A stretch of DNA of 64,000 nucleotides from Bin87 sp965220095 (GTDB lineage: Bacteria; Chloroflexota; Dehalococcoidia; Lucifugimonadales; UBA3495): assembly GCA_965220095.1 (NCBI GenBank), contig OZ244805.1, positions 2,480,001 to 2,544,000 on the forward strand, read 5' to 3'. A model generated the notes under the pieces. The model ran no database searches and was not told where the DNA came from. It saw only the letters and a program-made list of their open reading frames with translations. The translations under genes were made by a program, and so were the position numbers. Below are positions 1 through 11,100 of the stretch, piece by piece (position 1 is the stretch's first letter; every line of letters begins with the position of its first letter).

Positions 1-228
1 CGGACGACGAGGCGAGCGTCTGTCGTTGATGTTCCCATAGCCGCTGGATTGATGACAGCCGGTTCAGGACACGCCACTTTCGGCGATTCGGGCCGTTTTA
101 GGCGATTTTGGACGTCTGGAGCGGGAAACGCCCCAATCCAGGACTCGACCGGCTCAACTCAGATTGCATCAGATTCTGGATAGCGGTCTTGCGTTGGTTG
201 ACGTAACGCGCGTTTTGGGCGAACGAGA
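1..228. other. No gene seen
   Basis: I see no convincing coding frame, RNA or repeat shared with the rest of the window here. The stretch lies 3' of the HNH remnant on the minus strand. Confidence 0.4.
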
Positions 229-603
229 TTACGAAACACTGCTGTAAAGGTGAATGGCAGACTTCCGTTCAAAGTCTGCCATTCGTTCAACATTACGAGT
301 TAGGCCGCTATCCCCAGCGCCCGTAACCTTGCCACTTAGGTACTCCTGTGGCCGGTCGCCTTTGACGAGGTAGCAGTGGGCACATAGGAGCTGGAGGTTT
401 TCGATGTTGTCCTGGCCGCCGGCGCGTTGGGTTATGATGTGGGCGACCTGCAGGACGCGGAAGGGGAACTTGCTTCGGCAACCGTTGCACCGTCCTTCTT
501 GTTGACCGAAGAGGACGTGCTTGTTCTGGCGGTAGAATACCGGGGCGTCTTTATCGACGCGGGACTTGGCTGTCAGGGAAACTGCCGAAGACGGGGTCTC
601 CAC
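229..603 (-). pseudogene. HNH nuclease domain, remnant of a methyltransferase-HNH protein
   Basis: The 124-residue frame carries a compact HNH-type zinc domain: a CNGC pair, a VAHI segment, a DNIENLQLLCAHC block and KGDRPQE. The same block, almost residue for residue, forms the C-terminus of the gene at 35993-36607, where it follows the end of a DNA methyltransferase. Proteins of that kind normally have 'DIP..D...YR' just before the HNH part, and the equivalent 'DAPVFYRQNKH' is present here, but no methyltransferase sequence lies upstream. The start would be a GTG at 603 with no clear Shine-Dalgarno. I read it as a surviving 3' fragment of a methyltransferase-HNH gene. It could still be expressed as a small HNH protein. 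Confidence 0.6.
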
Positions 604-718
604 TCAGAACTAATTAGTCAGCATTAAGATAGCAGCAGCTCAGGTCTGATTGGGGGGGTCGTGGGTCACACAAACATTCAACCAGCCTGAACCTATTTGT
701 CACACACTCGCTTACTGA

Positions 719-1615
719 TTACTGATGTCCCATCCAGTGATTGCCGTTGCTGATGACCCTTGCTTGGTTAAAATCATTGCACGGGTCGTTTTGGATTTGG
801 TCTCCATTAACCGTGGCCACGTTTACAAGTAGGATGGCTTCCGCCCAAGTTCCCTGATCCTGAGGACCGGCCCCCCAAACTTCGCTGGGAGGCAGGATGA
901 TGTCCCCGGATTGCTGAGCTCCTACGGCCACGTATTCCTCCCTAGTGACGCACAAAGCCGCGAGAGCGCAAATGAAGGCCGCGCGATGGTCGTGGTCTAC
1001 AATAGCTTTAAGAGGATCTGCTAGGTCGGATCCGGGAGCCAGAGATTCAATCAGATCGTGCAAGTAGAGGTGGTTTCCCACCGTGATTTCCCAGTATCTG
1101 TCGACCCTAGGTAGTCTTACATTTACCTGCTGAAAATCCGGTTCAGCAAGGAGAAAGGCTAAGAAAGCGTCAGGGAATGCCTCGACGATGCGATACTGGT
1201 GAATACGATGGAGATGAATCGCCTCGGCTAACTTCAGGTGCCCTTCTTGCTGAAGTGCGAGAACCAAATTAGCCAGGTTGGTGGCGTGGCGGTGGAGGTG
1301 CTGGCCGTTTCCAGAATTGGTTTGACCGGGTTGGCATCGTCCCCGGAAATTACCCCGCGAGAGTAGTGCGTCGGCAGGGCGGTAGCAGTCGACCATCTCC
1401 AACTCATGGACAAGAGGGCCGTCTATCCCAACCCCTGATAAAGCCGTACCTCTAGGTATGAGATTACGTAGGCTCCTCAAACGTTCGTCTCGGTCGGTGC
1501 CGGTGTTGAGGCACCTCCAACTGAAGTAGGCTTGGCCTACGGTGATGAGACACAGCCCCGTGCTGGGACGGTGTTCAGAATAGCCAACGTCAATGCCTAG
1601 GTAATATTCAGGCAT
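719..1615 (-). CDS. DUF429-like protein (predicted RNase H-fold nuclease)
   Basis: The protein opens with MPEYYLGIDVGYSEHRPSTG, the 'GIDVG' first strand of an RNase H/actin-like fold, and contains 'GVGIDGPLV' near residue 65, both typical of DUF429 proteins. The start at 1615 is preferred over a longer frame because AGGAGG (1623-1628) sits 7 bases upstream. Length is about 298 residues, normal for the family. The biochemical role of DUF429 is not established; a nuclease activity is only predicted from fold. It has no operon partner except the doubtful small frame just upstream (1695-1907). Confidence 0.72.
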   Translation of the reverse strand: MPEYYLGIDVGYSEHRPSTGLCLITVGQAYFSWRCLNTGTDRDERLRSLRNLIPRGTALSGVGIDGPLVHELEMVDCYRPADALLSRGNFRGRCQPGQTNSGNGQHLHRHATNLANLVLALQQEGHLKLAEAIHLHRIHQYRIVEAFPDAFLAFLLAEPDFQQVNVRLPRVDRYWEITVGNHLYLHDLIESLAPGSDLADPLKAIVDHDHRAAFICALAALCVTREEYVAVGAQQSGDIILPPSEVWGAGPQDQGTWAEAILLVNVATVNGDQIQNDPCNDFNQARVISNGNHWMGHQ

Positions 1616-1694
1616 GAACGAACCTCCTCGACCTTTTTGAATGGGCACGCGCGGGCATTTGCCGTTGCAAGTATAGTGCAGCAATCTCGGTGCC

Positions 1695-1907
1695 TTAGAT
1701 GGTGTGTGACAAATTTCCTTGTCTATGCCATTGCACTTGAAACACCCTGCACTCAGTCCCTTCCCCCTCGATGGGCTGACAGGGGTATGTAACGGTTGAA
1801 ATTGGGTACAAACCCTCGGAATTCACAAGAGTCAGGCGCAGATCCTCCGGGCCGTTAGAGCAGGCGAAAGCCGAGATTTCAGGTTTGCAAACCATATTAT
1901 GAGTCAT
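1695..1907 (-). CDS. Small hypothetical ORF
   Basis: A 70-residue frame ends about 80 bases before the DUF429-like start, in the same direction. It has a mixed, protein-like composition (three Cys, several Glu/Gln) but no motif that I recognise and no strong ribosome binding site. It may be a real leader gene of the DUF429 unit or a chance frame. Confidence 0.25.
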   Translation of the reverse strand: MTHNMVCKPEISAFACSNGPEDLRLTLVNSEGLYPISTVTYPCQPIEGEGTECRVFQVQWHRQGNLSHTI

Positions 1908-2788
1908 CGACCGAAATGAAGTTAAACAACATGGCGCGAAAATACATACCCCTGTCAGGGGGGGCTTATTGTGCCGGCCTCCCCGGACAAGGCGGCCTCA
2001 AGGGCGGTCGTCACGGTGATAGGCACCGTTTCGCCCCCGGTATCCGGAGCATCCATAGTTCTGACGAAGGCCAAGCGACTAACTCCAAAATTCATTGGCT
2101 GAAAGGCCGTCGCCAATTATAGACGGTTTGCTATAACATGAGTGTGTTATTCAAGCCCTTTTCATATACCAGTATTGTGTCATTTGATTTACGGACGGCA
2201 TGATGAGGGTCAGGCGGGGCTGGCGCGTCTCGAATCCGTTCCGGCGTCCCGCCGGTGCGCGAAGGCAGTGGGTTGTTCGCTGTCGAGTGGATTTGTCTTG
2301 AGGACTGTGAAGGGTCGTAAACCGTCAGGTGGGCGATGAACGGGACGGCTGGCTGGGAGGCCGCTGCGCTCTGGTTTCACGCTGCTGCCCGGGAAATGGC
2401 GGCGAAGTCTTGAAAGGTTCCCGACAAAGCAAACCGGCCGCCCCGTTGGTCGGCGACAGTTTCAGCGGACCTCGGGTTGACGATCGGAAAATGAGCTTGG
2501 ATAGCGTGCAACGCGTATGTGTTGGCATTCCGGTTGAACCGGAGCTCTCGCCATGGTTCCAGGCGTCGACGGGGAATCCTGCGCCAACCGGCGGGACCCC
2601 CCGATGGGTTAGGCCCCGCCGGTTTGGGTTGCTGTTTCTGCTCCTTGATTCGGATGAAGGGGTCAATTCGCCGGCGGGCTTCGTGCCCTCCGGTGTGGAT
2701 TCCTCGCCCAACAGTGTGTCGCAGCAGGTGGTCGGCCAACGGGGGTGTGTTCCACTGCTTCGGGCGTGGCCTGTCGTCCCGCGAGGTT
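1908..2788. other. Intergenic, dispersed repeat copy only
   Basis: About 880 bases without a gene that I can support; the open frames here look like shadows. The right part (about 2305-2470) is a copy of a dispersed repeat listed separately. Confidence 0.5.
2305..2470. repeat. Dispersed repeat D1, copy 1
   Basis: Contains 'ACCGTCAGGTGGGCGATGA', 'TGGCGGCGAAGTC' and 'GGCCGCCCCGTTGGTCGG'. Diverged copies of the same ordered blocks occur at about 12815-12990, and pieces at 12295-12375, 15485-15640, 23295-23420 and 31180-31225. Confidence 0.6.
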
Positions 2789-4783
2789 TCAGTCAATGCT
2801 CAGGTAAACCCGGTTGGAATATGGGCTGTCGCCAGTGGCGTTGAGTGCCCTGACCTGGTAGGACCGGGTGCCGGACACGGCCGGGTCCACGTAGGTGGTA
2901 GCGGTGGAGCCGGTGAGGATAGTGGTGCAGTGGCTGCCGTCGGGCAGCCAGTCCCGGCAGCGGTACACTCGGTAGCCGGTCAGCCCGTCACTGGGGTCGG
3001 GCACGGTCTAGGCGAGGGTGACCGTGCCGGCTGCGGAGTCGTAAACGGCGGTCAGGCCGGTTGGCGCCGTCGGGGCGCCGGCGTCCGGCGCCTTGATGCG
3101 GACATAGCCGGCGAGGTAGCCGTCGCCGTGGTCTCCCACGGCCCGTACTTGGTAGGAGTACGTTCGCCCGGCTTCGATTGCGGAGTCGGTGTAGCTGGCC
3201 GCGGTGGAGTCGGTGAGGAAGTTGCGGCAGGTGATGTCATCGACGGTGGCCCAGACGCAGCGGTACAGCCGGTAGTTGCGCACGTCGTCCGCTGGGTCGG
3301 GGGCCGTCCAGTTGAGTTTTATCGTTCCTGCGGACCCCCGGTACTGGCCGGTCAAGTCCGTGGGTTGTCCCGGCACGCCGACGGCGACTTCTGCGGCCGT
3401 CAGCCTGGCTATGTCCGAGAAGTAGGTCCGCGCGTCATCGTAGTGGGCCTGCACCCGGTAGGTGTAGTTGACGCCCGGCCGCAGGGTGGTGTCCTGGTAG
3501 GAGGTTTGGGTGGCGTCAATGGTGAACTGTCGCCGGCAACCTTCCCGGCCGCAGGGCGTCGCGCTGCGCAGCAGCGTGTAGGAGCGCACGTCGCCGGGGA
3601 CGGCGTGCCACGCCACCACCGCCGTGGAGCCTTCCTGCCCCACGGTGGGCGTGTCCGGCTTGATGGGGATGAAGCCCAGGGCGTCCCGCTCCGGCAGGCT
3701 GGCCGGCGGTGGCGGGGCGCTCTCGGCGGTTCCCGATGCTTTGGCTACGGTCAGGGTGGCGGTGGCTTCGGCCACGTTGTCGTCGTCGGCCGACGCCACG
3801 GTCACCCGGACGGTGTACTCTCCGGCCGGCAGGTTGTGGAGGGCGGCGTTCAGGTTGGCCACCTCGCCGGCGTTGATTGCCACGGGGGTTTCGACCAGGG
3901 CGTACGGTGGGGTCTGCGCCGCGTCGTCATCGGTTACGCCCACGGTGAAAAGGTCCGGGCTGCCGGTGACGTAATCGTCCCCGGCGAGCGCCCTGACCGA
4001 AACCGTGACCGACCCGTCGGGCTCGGCTACCTTGTCGTCGTGCAGCGGGACGGGGAGCTGAGCTTGGGCCGCGCCGCGGGCGAAGGTTGCGCTGGCGGGA
4101 GGCGGCCCGTGCAGGAAGTCTCCTTCCTGGGTCACCGAGACCTGCACCGTGAGGCTTTCGGTGATGCCGCGCGTGCGGGCCAGGGTGAAGGCGATGTTGC
4201 CGTCGCTCTCGGCCACGCTGGATTGGTCGGAGGCCACGGTTATCGCTGGCGGCCCGAGCACGGTGAAGCGGCCGGTGGCAGTGGCGGCGGCTGTGCTGCC
4301 GGCGGCGGAGACGGTTGTCTCGACGGTATAGTTGCCGGCGGGGCATTCGCTGGAAACGTTGCCGGTCCTGACTTCGGGGTTTTCATCCACCTGGCGCATG
4401 TAGCGGTCTACGCCCAGGCCGTAACCGCCGGCGTTGTCCTCGCAGACGTCGGCGGGGCTGCCGTGGGCGTCCCTGACGTCGGCGTGGAAAACGTAGTCGA
4501 TGGTGGCGGTGTCGGAGTCGTACTCCAGGTTCCGGAATGTCATGGTGACGGCGATGGCCGCCCCCGGTTCAACCGGAACGTCGGGGGAAAGGCGGACCGT
4601 TGCGGTGGGAGACGCCTGTGCGTGCGCTGGGTGTTCCCGATTGACGAGAAAACTCAGCACGGCAGTCGCCGTGAGCAGAACGGCCACTGCCAGGCACGCT
4701 CCGGCTATCTTTCGACCGGTGTTGCGCCGCATCGTGCGGACCCATGGTCGGGCGGCGTTCTTTTCTATTGGCTCGTGTCTCAT
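2789..4783 (-). pseudogene. Exported Calx-beta/fibronectin III protein, interrupted by TAG
   Basis: Start at 4783 is chosen for the AAGGAG upstream. The N-terminus has a positively charged stretch, a hydrophobic segment and 'PAHAQ', a likely signal peptidase site. Next come a Cys-containing domain ('ECPAGNYTVET'), a Calx-beta domain, a CARDB-like segment and at least three FnIII domains with the 'YRVQA'/'YQVRA' strand. In the last FnIII domain the conserved Trp is replaced by a stop: the frame reads V-T-L-A-TAG-T-V-P-D-P at 3010-3008 and then continues without shift to 2789. An earlier FnIII domain of the same protein reads 'NWTAPDP' at this position. A single TGG to TAG change therefore removes the last ~70 residues. 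The damage is mild and a truncated protein could still be exported. Confidence 0.75.
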
Positions 4784-4859
4784 GGTGGTGGCAACTCCTT
4801 GCCTCTGGCGGCTTTCGGGGTCGGTTGCTTGCGGCCTGAGGCGGATCCAGCCGACGGTT

Positions 4860-7800
4860 TCAGCTGATGGTGAGACTGGCGTCTCCGGTGGAGAGGATGT
4901 TTCCGTCGGCATCCATGAAGGTGGCCCGGACGGTGTATTCACCGGCGGGGCAGGATGTGGCGACCTGGGCGTCCCGGGTCTCGGGGTCCTGGTCAACCCG
5001 GTTCATGTACCGGAGCGTTCCCATACCAGCGCCCTCGCATGAGGCAGCGCCGTTCCCTTGGGAGTCAAGCATGTCCATGCGGAACCGGTAGGACATCTCG
5101 TTCTCTGCGGGGATGCCGTCGAAGCTCATGGTCGCGGTGACGGCCGTTTCTCCGGTGTCCATGATGCCGCCGCTGGAATTTTGAGATCCGGGCCTGGGAC
5201 CGGGGTGAGGCCTTTGGCTGTGCCGCTGGCGAATTCGGCGCCGGAGACGGATACCACGGTGTCCCGGGTCTGGTTGGCCGGGGTGACGGTGGCGGCGTTG
5301 CTGGTTGTGCTGCCGGCGGTGATGGTAAGGGTCGTGGGGGAGGCGGAGCCGTTGGTGACGGACAGGTTCACGGTGATCGGGAAGGGCGCCCCCTTGGGGA
5401 ACCGGGCCTGTACGGTCCCGTCCTGGTTGCGTTCAAGGTTGACCGGGAAGTTGAACCGGTTGGCGATCCCAGGTTCGGTTCGGACGTAGTTGCCTTTGTT
5501 CTCTAGGAGGTTGACTTCCGTGAGGTGGCGCATGCCGGCGAAGAAGTCATCGGGGAGGTCCCTCAGTCTGTTGACCTGCAGGCCCAGGGTTCTGAGCTCG
5601 GGTGTGTTGGCGAGCAGGTCTGCCGGGACGGCACGCAGTTTGTTGTTGGATAGCGTGAGGCGGTGGAGATTCCCCAGGCCCTGGAATTTAGCTGCGGTGA
5701 AACTGCCGGTTTTGTTGTTGTAGAGGTTGAGCTCTCTGAGATTGGAGAGGTTGGAGAAGGCCCCGTCGTCGATCTCGGTCAGCCGGCTGCTGTAGAGCCA
5801 GAGATCATGGAGTTGTGTGTTCCGGGCGAAGGTGCCGGCGGTGACGGCGCTGATCTGGGTGCTGCCCAGGTAGATTTCACGGAGGTCCGTGAGCCCGTCC
5901 AGCAGGCCGTCCTGGAGAGCGGTGATGGGGTTGTAGTCGAGGCTCAGCACTCTGATTCCCGACAGTCCTTCGAAATCGTGGTCCCTGAAGGTGGTGATGC
6001 GCTGGCCGGCGAGGTTCATTTCCCCGGTGATCAGCGGGAGGTGTTCGGGAACGACGTCGGAGCACTGGGAGACCGGTGGGAGAGGTTCTGTGTTGATGTT
6101 TCGGAGCCGGTCGACCACGTCGTCACGTACGGCGGGGGTGCGGTCGCAGATGCCGGTTCGGATGGTCAGGGCGATGTCCACGGCTGTTGCCAGCCAGTAA
6201 TCGTCCGCCTGGCCGGGGGCGGGTTCCAGTAGGCTCACCAGCAGAGTTTCCCTCTGGGGTTCGGAGTGGTCCTGGTCGCTGATGATCGTGATGCTGATGC
6301 TGGCATCGGTTGCCCCGGACGGTATGGTGACCTGGCCGTTGCCCGGGTCGTTGTAGTCCGCGGTGCTGGCGTCGGCGGTGTCCGGGTCGGTGTCCGGTCT
6401 GACGGCGTATCTGACGGTGGTGTCTTCGTCATCAGCCCGGTCGGCGCTCACTCTGATGTCCACGGTTTCGCCCTCGGCCGTGTTGAGGGAGTTGACAGTG
6501 AGTGAGACGACCTGGGGAAATTCCGGCTCCAGGCCGTCCCCTGCTGCGGCTTGCAGTCCGCTGTGGGCGCCCGCGGTGAACCTTGGGGAGGTCACGTCGA
6601 TGGTGACTTCGGCAGCGTGGTCCCGGTCGGGCGTCATGGCGAAGATGCCGCCGTCCTTGTTGGCCTTGGCGATGGATACGGAGTTTGGTGAAAGGGTCGT
6701 GTGCCGGGCGGTCAGTTGGGCGGCCATGGGAAATGGCGCGTCTTGGGAGAGGGTTGCGGCCATGGTGGTCGGGCTGGTTTGCGTGAGGTCTATCACGAAG
6801 GGGAACGGCGCTCCCGGGTTGCCCGCCATTTTGAGGGTGTCAAGTTGGGCGAGGCCGTTGAATACGCCGTCCGGCAGAGACCCGATAGAGTTGTCCGAGA
6901 GGTCCAGGGCGGTGAGCCCGGCGGGCAGGCCTGCCGGGACGGAGGTCAGAGAGTTGCTCCGGAGGTTGATGCTGGTCAGGGTTGGCAGTTGGGCGAAGGT
7001 CCCGCTGGGCAATGCTGAGAGGGAGTTGCCTGACAGGTCAAGGGCGGTGATGGACGGCTCGTGGCTGGCTGTCGTGGTGGTGGTCTCGCTGGTGGTCTCG
7101 ACGGGGAAGTAGGAACCGCTTTGCGAGGAGCTGGGCCCGGTGTTGTACACCCCGCCTCCGCGGGCGGCCAGGTCTCGCATGTTGGCATTGTTGCCGGCGG
7201 TCGAGATGGCGCTGACCTTGACGCCGTTGGCGGAGTTGGTGGACATGGTGTTGTGAAGGCTGCCGGACAGGGTGAACCCGCCGTCGCTGAACACGATGAT
7301 GCCGACGGGCAACGATGTGTCCGGCCGGCTGGCGGCCTGGCGGTACGCTCCAGCGAGGGCACGGTCTATGTTGGTGCCGCCGTTGGAAGAGAGGCTGTTG
7401 ATGGCGTTGTTCAGGCGGTTGGGTTCGGTGGTGAAACCCTGCGCCGTGTGGGCGGTGTCCGAGAAGGCCACGACTGCCATTGGCATGCCGTCTGGCCTGT
7501 TGGCGACCAGCCACCGGGCGCCTGACTTTGCGGTGCGGAGCTCTCCTTTCATGGAGCCGGACTTGTCGATCACGGCTATGACGTAGCCGTTCCGGCTGGT
7601 CTCCGTGGTCGAGTGGGTGTGGCTCTGGTGGCGGAGTTGTTGGAGCAGGTCCTCGGGTATATGCGAGAGTTGGTTCCCGGATGCGTCTATCCCGGTGATG
7701 CCGGACATTCCCTGGAAGTCCTCAGCCGAAAGGGCAGTGATGCCCTGGCCTGATAGGTCGAGGGTCCCGGAGAGACCCCGCAGGTGTTCACCGGTTACGT

Positions 7801-7987
7801 CGGAACATTGGCTTATGCTGGGCAGTTTTGCCAGGATGGAGTTTTGGACTGCTTGGTTGCGGTCGCAGATCCCCGGCGGCTCTTCGTGTGCCGACGCTGT
7901 ATCGCCGTTCGGTGTGGCGATTGCCAGGATGGCAACGACGGCCAGCAGTGCGGCGGCCAGGATGGATTGGTGGATGAGGCGGTTCAT
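4860..7987 (-). pseudogene. Exported LRR protein with inserted vWA domain, 3' frameshift
   Basis: AGGAG lies 8 bases before ATG at 7987; a signal peptide ends near 'SAHE'. Domain order: Cys-flanked leucine-rich repeat start; a von Willebrand A domain from about residue 134 with the MIDAS signature DKSGS (141-145), 'GGTNID' and 'FSDGG'; resumed LRRs; a Calx-beta-like domain; a second Cys-flanked LRR block. The first frame ends at 5126 with an unlikely tail ('EKRPSPRP'). From about 5200 another frame encodes 'PGSQNSSGGIMDTGETAV', followed by a Cys domain ending at 4860 that clearly matches a domain of the downstream protein (shared 'RYMNRVDQDPE'/'RYMRQVDENPE' and 'CPAGEYTV'/'CPAGNYTV'). One indel between about 5165 and 5200 would restore a single ~1040-residue protein. 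Confidence 0.75.
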
Positions 7988-8163
7988 TTCTGTTCTCCTG
8001 TCCTTTGTTTTGGAATGGCGCTGAATTCAAGTCGGCGTCTGGAACCGGCCTGGGGATTTGTCGTTTGGGTTTGTCGAAGTTGGACGGACCCGGTTTGATC
8101 TGTACCCCGCAGGCGTCGGGTCGGTTGGGGCGACCCGGGAAGGCAGGACTTGGTGACCTCCTG

Positions 8164-11100
8164 CTATTCCCAGGGCCGGGCGTAGGCGCGGTGCGAGATT
8201 GGGCTGAGCGGGTTTTCGAATCCGTCGCGGTACGCGGCCACTCCGTACTCGTAGGTGACTCCCGGCTCGGCCGTGTAGTCGACGTACGACGTGGCGGCGC
8301 TGCCGGTCTGGGGGATCAGGACGTGGTCCTGGTAGGAGTGCCCGAGTGTTCTGGTGTCGGAGATGGGCTTCCGGTAGATGCGGTAGCTGTCCACCTGGTG
8401 ACCGGTCCTTTCGGGTGCGTACCAGGTCAGGCTGACGGTGTTGCCGTCGCGGATGGAGATGTTCAGCGAGCGCGGTATGTCATCCCACTGATGCTCGGCT
8501 TCCGGGATGGTGGCGGTAACGGTGACGCCCTCTTGGTGGGGGCCGAGGATGCCGACGTGGTTTTGGGCCAGGACCCGGAAGGTGTACCCGCTGTCGTGGC
8601 CCATGTTGATGCGTTGAGTGGTGACCTGTCCGCCGGCTGCGGACACGTTGCTGTAGGTGTCGGAGTCCTTCCACTTGCCTTGAATGATGTAGCGATTGGG
8701 AGCCCCGCTTGCGGGTTCTTCCCAGTGGAGGCGGACGCTGGCGGCGCTTTCACGGTTGGCGGTGAGGGTCGGGATGGCCGTTGGTGGGGCGATGGTCGCC
8801 CGCTGGATGGCGGACCAGTCTCCGGGCTGGTCGTCGATGAGCGCGCGCATCCGGTAGTCGTGGTACGACTGGTCAGCCGACCAGTCGGCCAGGAAGTGCC
8901 CAGCGACGTCGTGCTGGGTCCAATCGCCGTCGTCGATGCGCTGTTGCAGCTGGTAGCCGGTGACGCCGTCGGACGTCGAGCTGGACCACCGCACCAGCAT
9001 CCTGGCGCCGAAGGGTCTGAATATCAGGAGTCGCGGCGGAGATGCTCCCTGGTGCCAGACTGCGGTGGCGACGTCGCTCCATGCGCTGTTGCCGCCGGCG
9101 TTGTGGGCGCGAACCCGGTATTCGTAGGTGGCGCCGGCTGCTGGCCCGGTGTGCCGGTGGCTCAGCTGGCTGGCCGGCACGTCGGCGCGGGTCCAGTCCG
9201 CCGTATTCTGCGGACGGTGTTCGACGCGGTAGCCGTCGATGAAGGCGCTGTTGGGGGCCGTCCAGGTGACCAGGATGTCGTCTCCGTCGATGACGGCGGT
9301 TACGCCGGTCGGCTTGGTGGGTGGGATGACCCAGCTGGCGGTGGCCGGACCGGCCCACGGGCCGTTGCCGGCGTCGTTGTGGGCGCGTACCCGGTAGGCG
9401 TACTCGGTGTCGCCTTGCGCGCCGATGTGCGTGAACTCGCCCTGGTCGGCTGTCATCTGGACAGTGGCGGTCTCCGCCGTGCCGGAGACGCCGTACTCAA
9501 CCTCGTAGGCGGTGACGATCCCGGTGGTCGGCGGGCTCCATGTGACGATGATGTCGCTGGCTTGGGCGCGTGCCGACAGATCGGTGGGAGCGTCGGGGGT
9601 CAACAGCCTGGTGGCGCTGAGCGTGTCGGACCAGGGGCCGTTGCCGGCGCTGTTGTGCGCCCGGACCCGGTACCGGTAGGCGACGCCTTCGGTGTTGTCG
9701 CGGTGGGTGAAGGCGGTCTCGGTGGTTGCCAGGCTGACGGTCTGGCGCTCTTCCGACGCCTCTTCCCCGTAGCTGACGTGGTACCCGTCCGGTGTGCCGA
9801 CTTCGGGGGCGGCCCAGGACAGGACGATGTTGGTCGCTCCCATTGCTACCGAGACGCTGGTGGGGACGGACGGGAGCAGCGCTCGGGTGATCTCCACGTC
9901 GTCGGACCACGGGCTGTCGCCGCCGTCGTTGTGGGCCTTGACGCCCATGTAATGGGTGACGTCGCCGGCGACGTCGGCCAGCCGGTAGCTGGTCTGGCTT
10001 TCAGGCAGGAGTTCGCTCTCGGTGGGTTCGTCTTGGTCGCCCACTTGGTGACGTACGGTATATCCGCTTATATGCACGGATTGTGGCCGCCCCCAGGTGA
10101 GGACGATGTCGTCGTCTTCCAGGGCGGCGTTGACCTTTGCGGGGACGCCCGGTGGAGTGACTCGGATGGATTGGGCTGGTTCTGACCAGGGCCCGTTGCC
10201 GGCTGAGTTGTAGGCTTGGACGGCGTAGTGGTGCGTGACGTCGGCTGCTGCGTCGGCGTGGCGGTAGCTGGTCTCGGTGATGTTTTCGGCCAGCGTTTGT
10301 GGCGCGCCTTCGCCGGTGCGATGCCGGACCCGGTAGCCGTCGATGACGGAGTGCTCGGGCGCCGTCCAGGACAGGATGTTGTCGTTCTCTTCCGAGCTGG
10401 CGCTGAGCCCGGTGGGTTGGCCGGGAGCTGCGATCAGCGTGACGGGTTCGGATGCGGTCCAGGTGGAGCCGCCGTATTGGTTGCGGTGCTGCACCCGGTA
10501 GCGGTAAGCCACGTTGGGTTGCGCCGTTTCGTCGGAGTGGGTGCTGTCCGTGGTGTCAACGAGGGTGGTCCAGTCGCCGTCGGTTTGCTGGCGGGCGACG
10601 CGGTATTCGACCGCGGTTCCGGCCGTCGGCGTCGACCAGGCCAGCTCGATCGTGCCGTCGCCGGTGGTGGCGGTCAGGCCCGACGGCGCTGCCGGAGCCT
10701 CGATGGCGGCGGTGGACGGCACGCTGATGTTGTGGGCGCTGTAGGCTATGACCAGGTAGGAGTAGGTGACTCCGGCCTCGACGGTGGCGTCTACCAGGAG
10801 GGTCTGGGTGGCCAGTTCGTCGAGGGTTGCTCCCGCGAGGGTGACGGGTTTGTCGGTTCCTTTGGAGGGATCCGGTCCCAGGTACCGGTGTACCGAGTAG
10901 CCGACGATGTCCGCTCCCGCGGTTGGAGCGTGCCACGACAGCGAGACGTTGCCGTCGAAGGGATCGGCGATCGCGGCGGTCAGTCCCGTGGGCGGTAGCA
11001 CGGGTTGCGAGAATACGGTTACCGCGGTTTCGGACGAGCTCGCGCCGATGGCGTTCCGGGCTGTAACCCGGTAGGTGTATTGCCTGCTGAAGGCGGCGGT

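Noticed and set aside
2519..4867. Long plus-strand open frame of ~780 codons
   Set aside because: Val/Gly/Arg-rich shadow of the FnIII/Calx-beta genes on the other strand; no domain and no start signal.
8005..10185. Long plus-strand frame of ~726 codons
   Set aside because: Shadow of the FnIII array; low-complexity Val/Gly composition.
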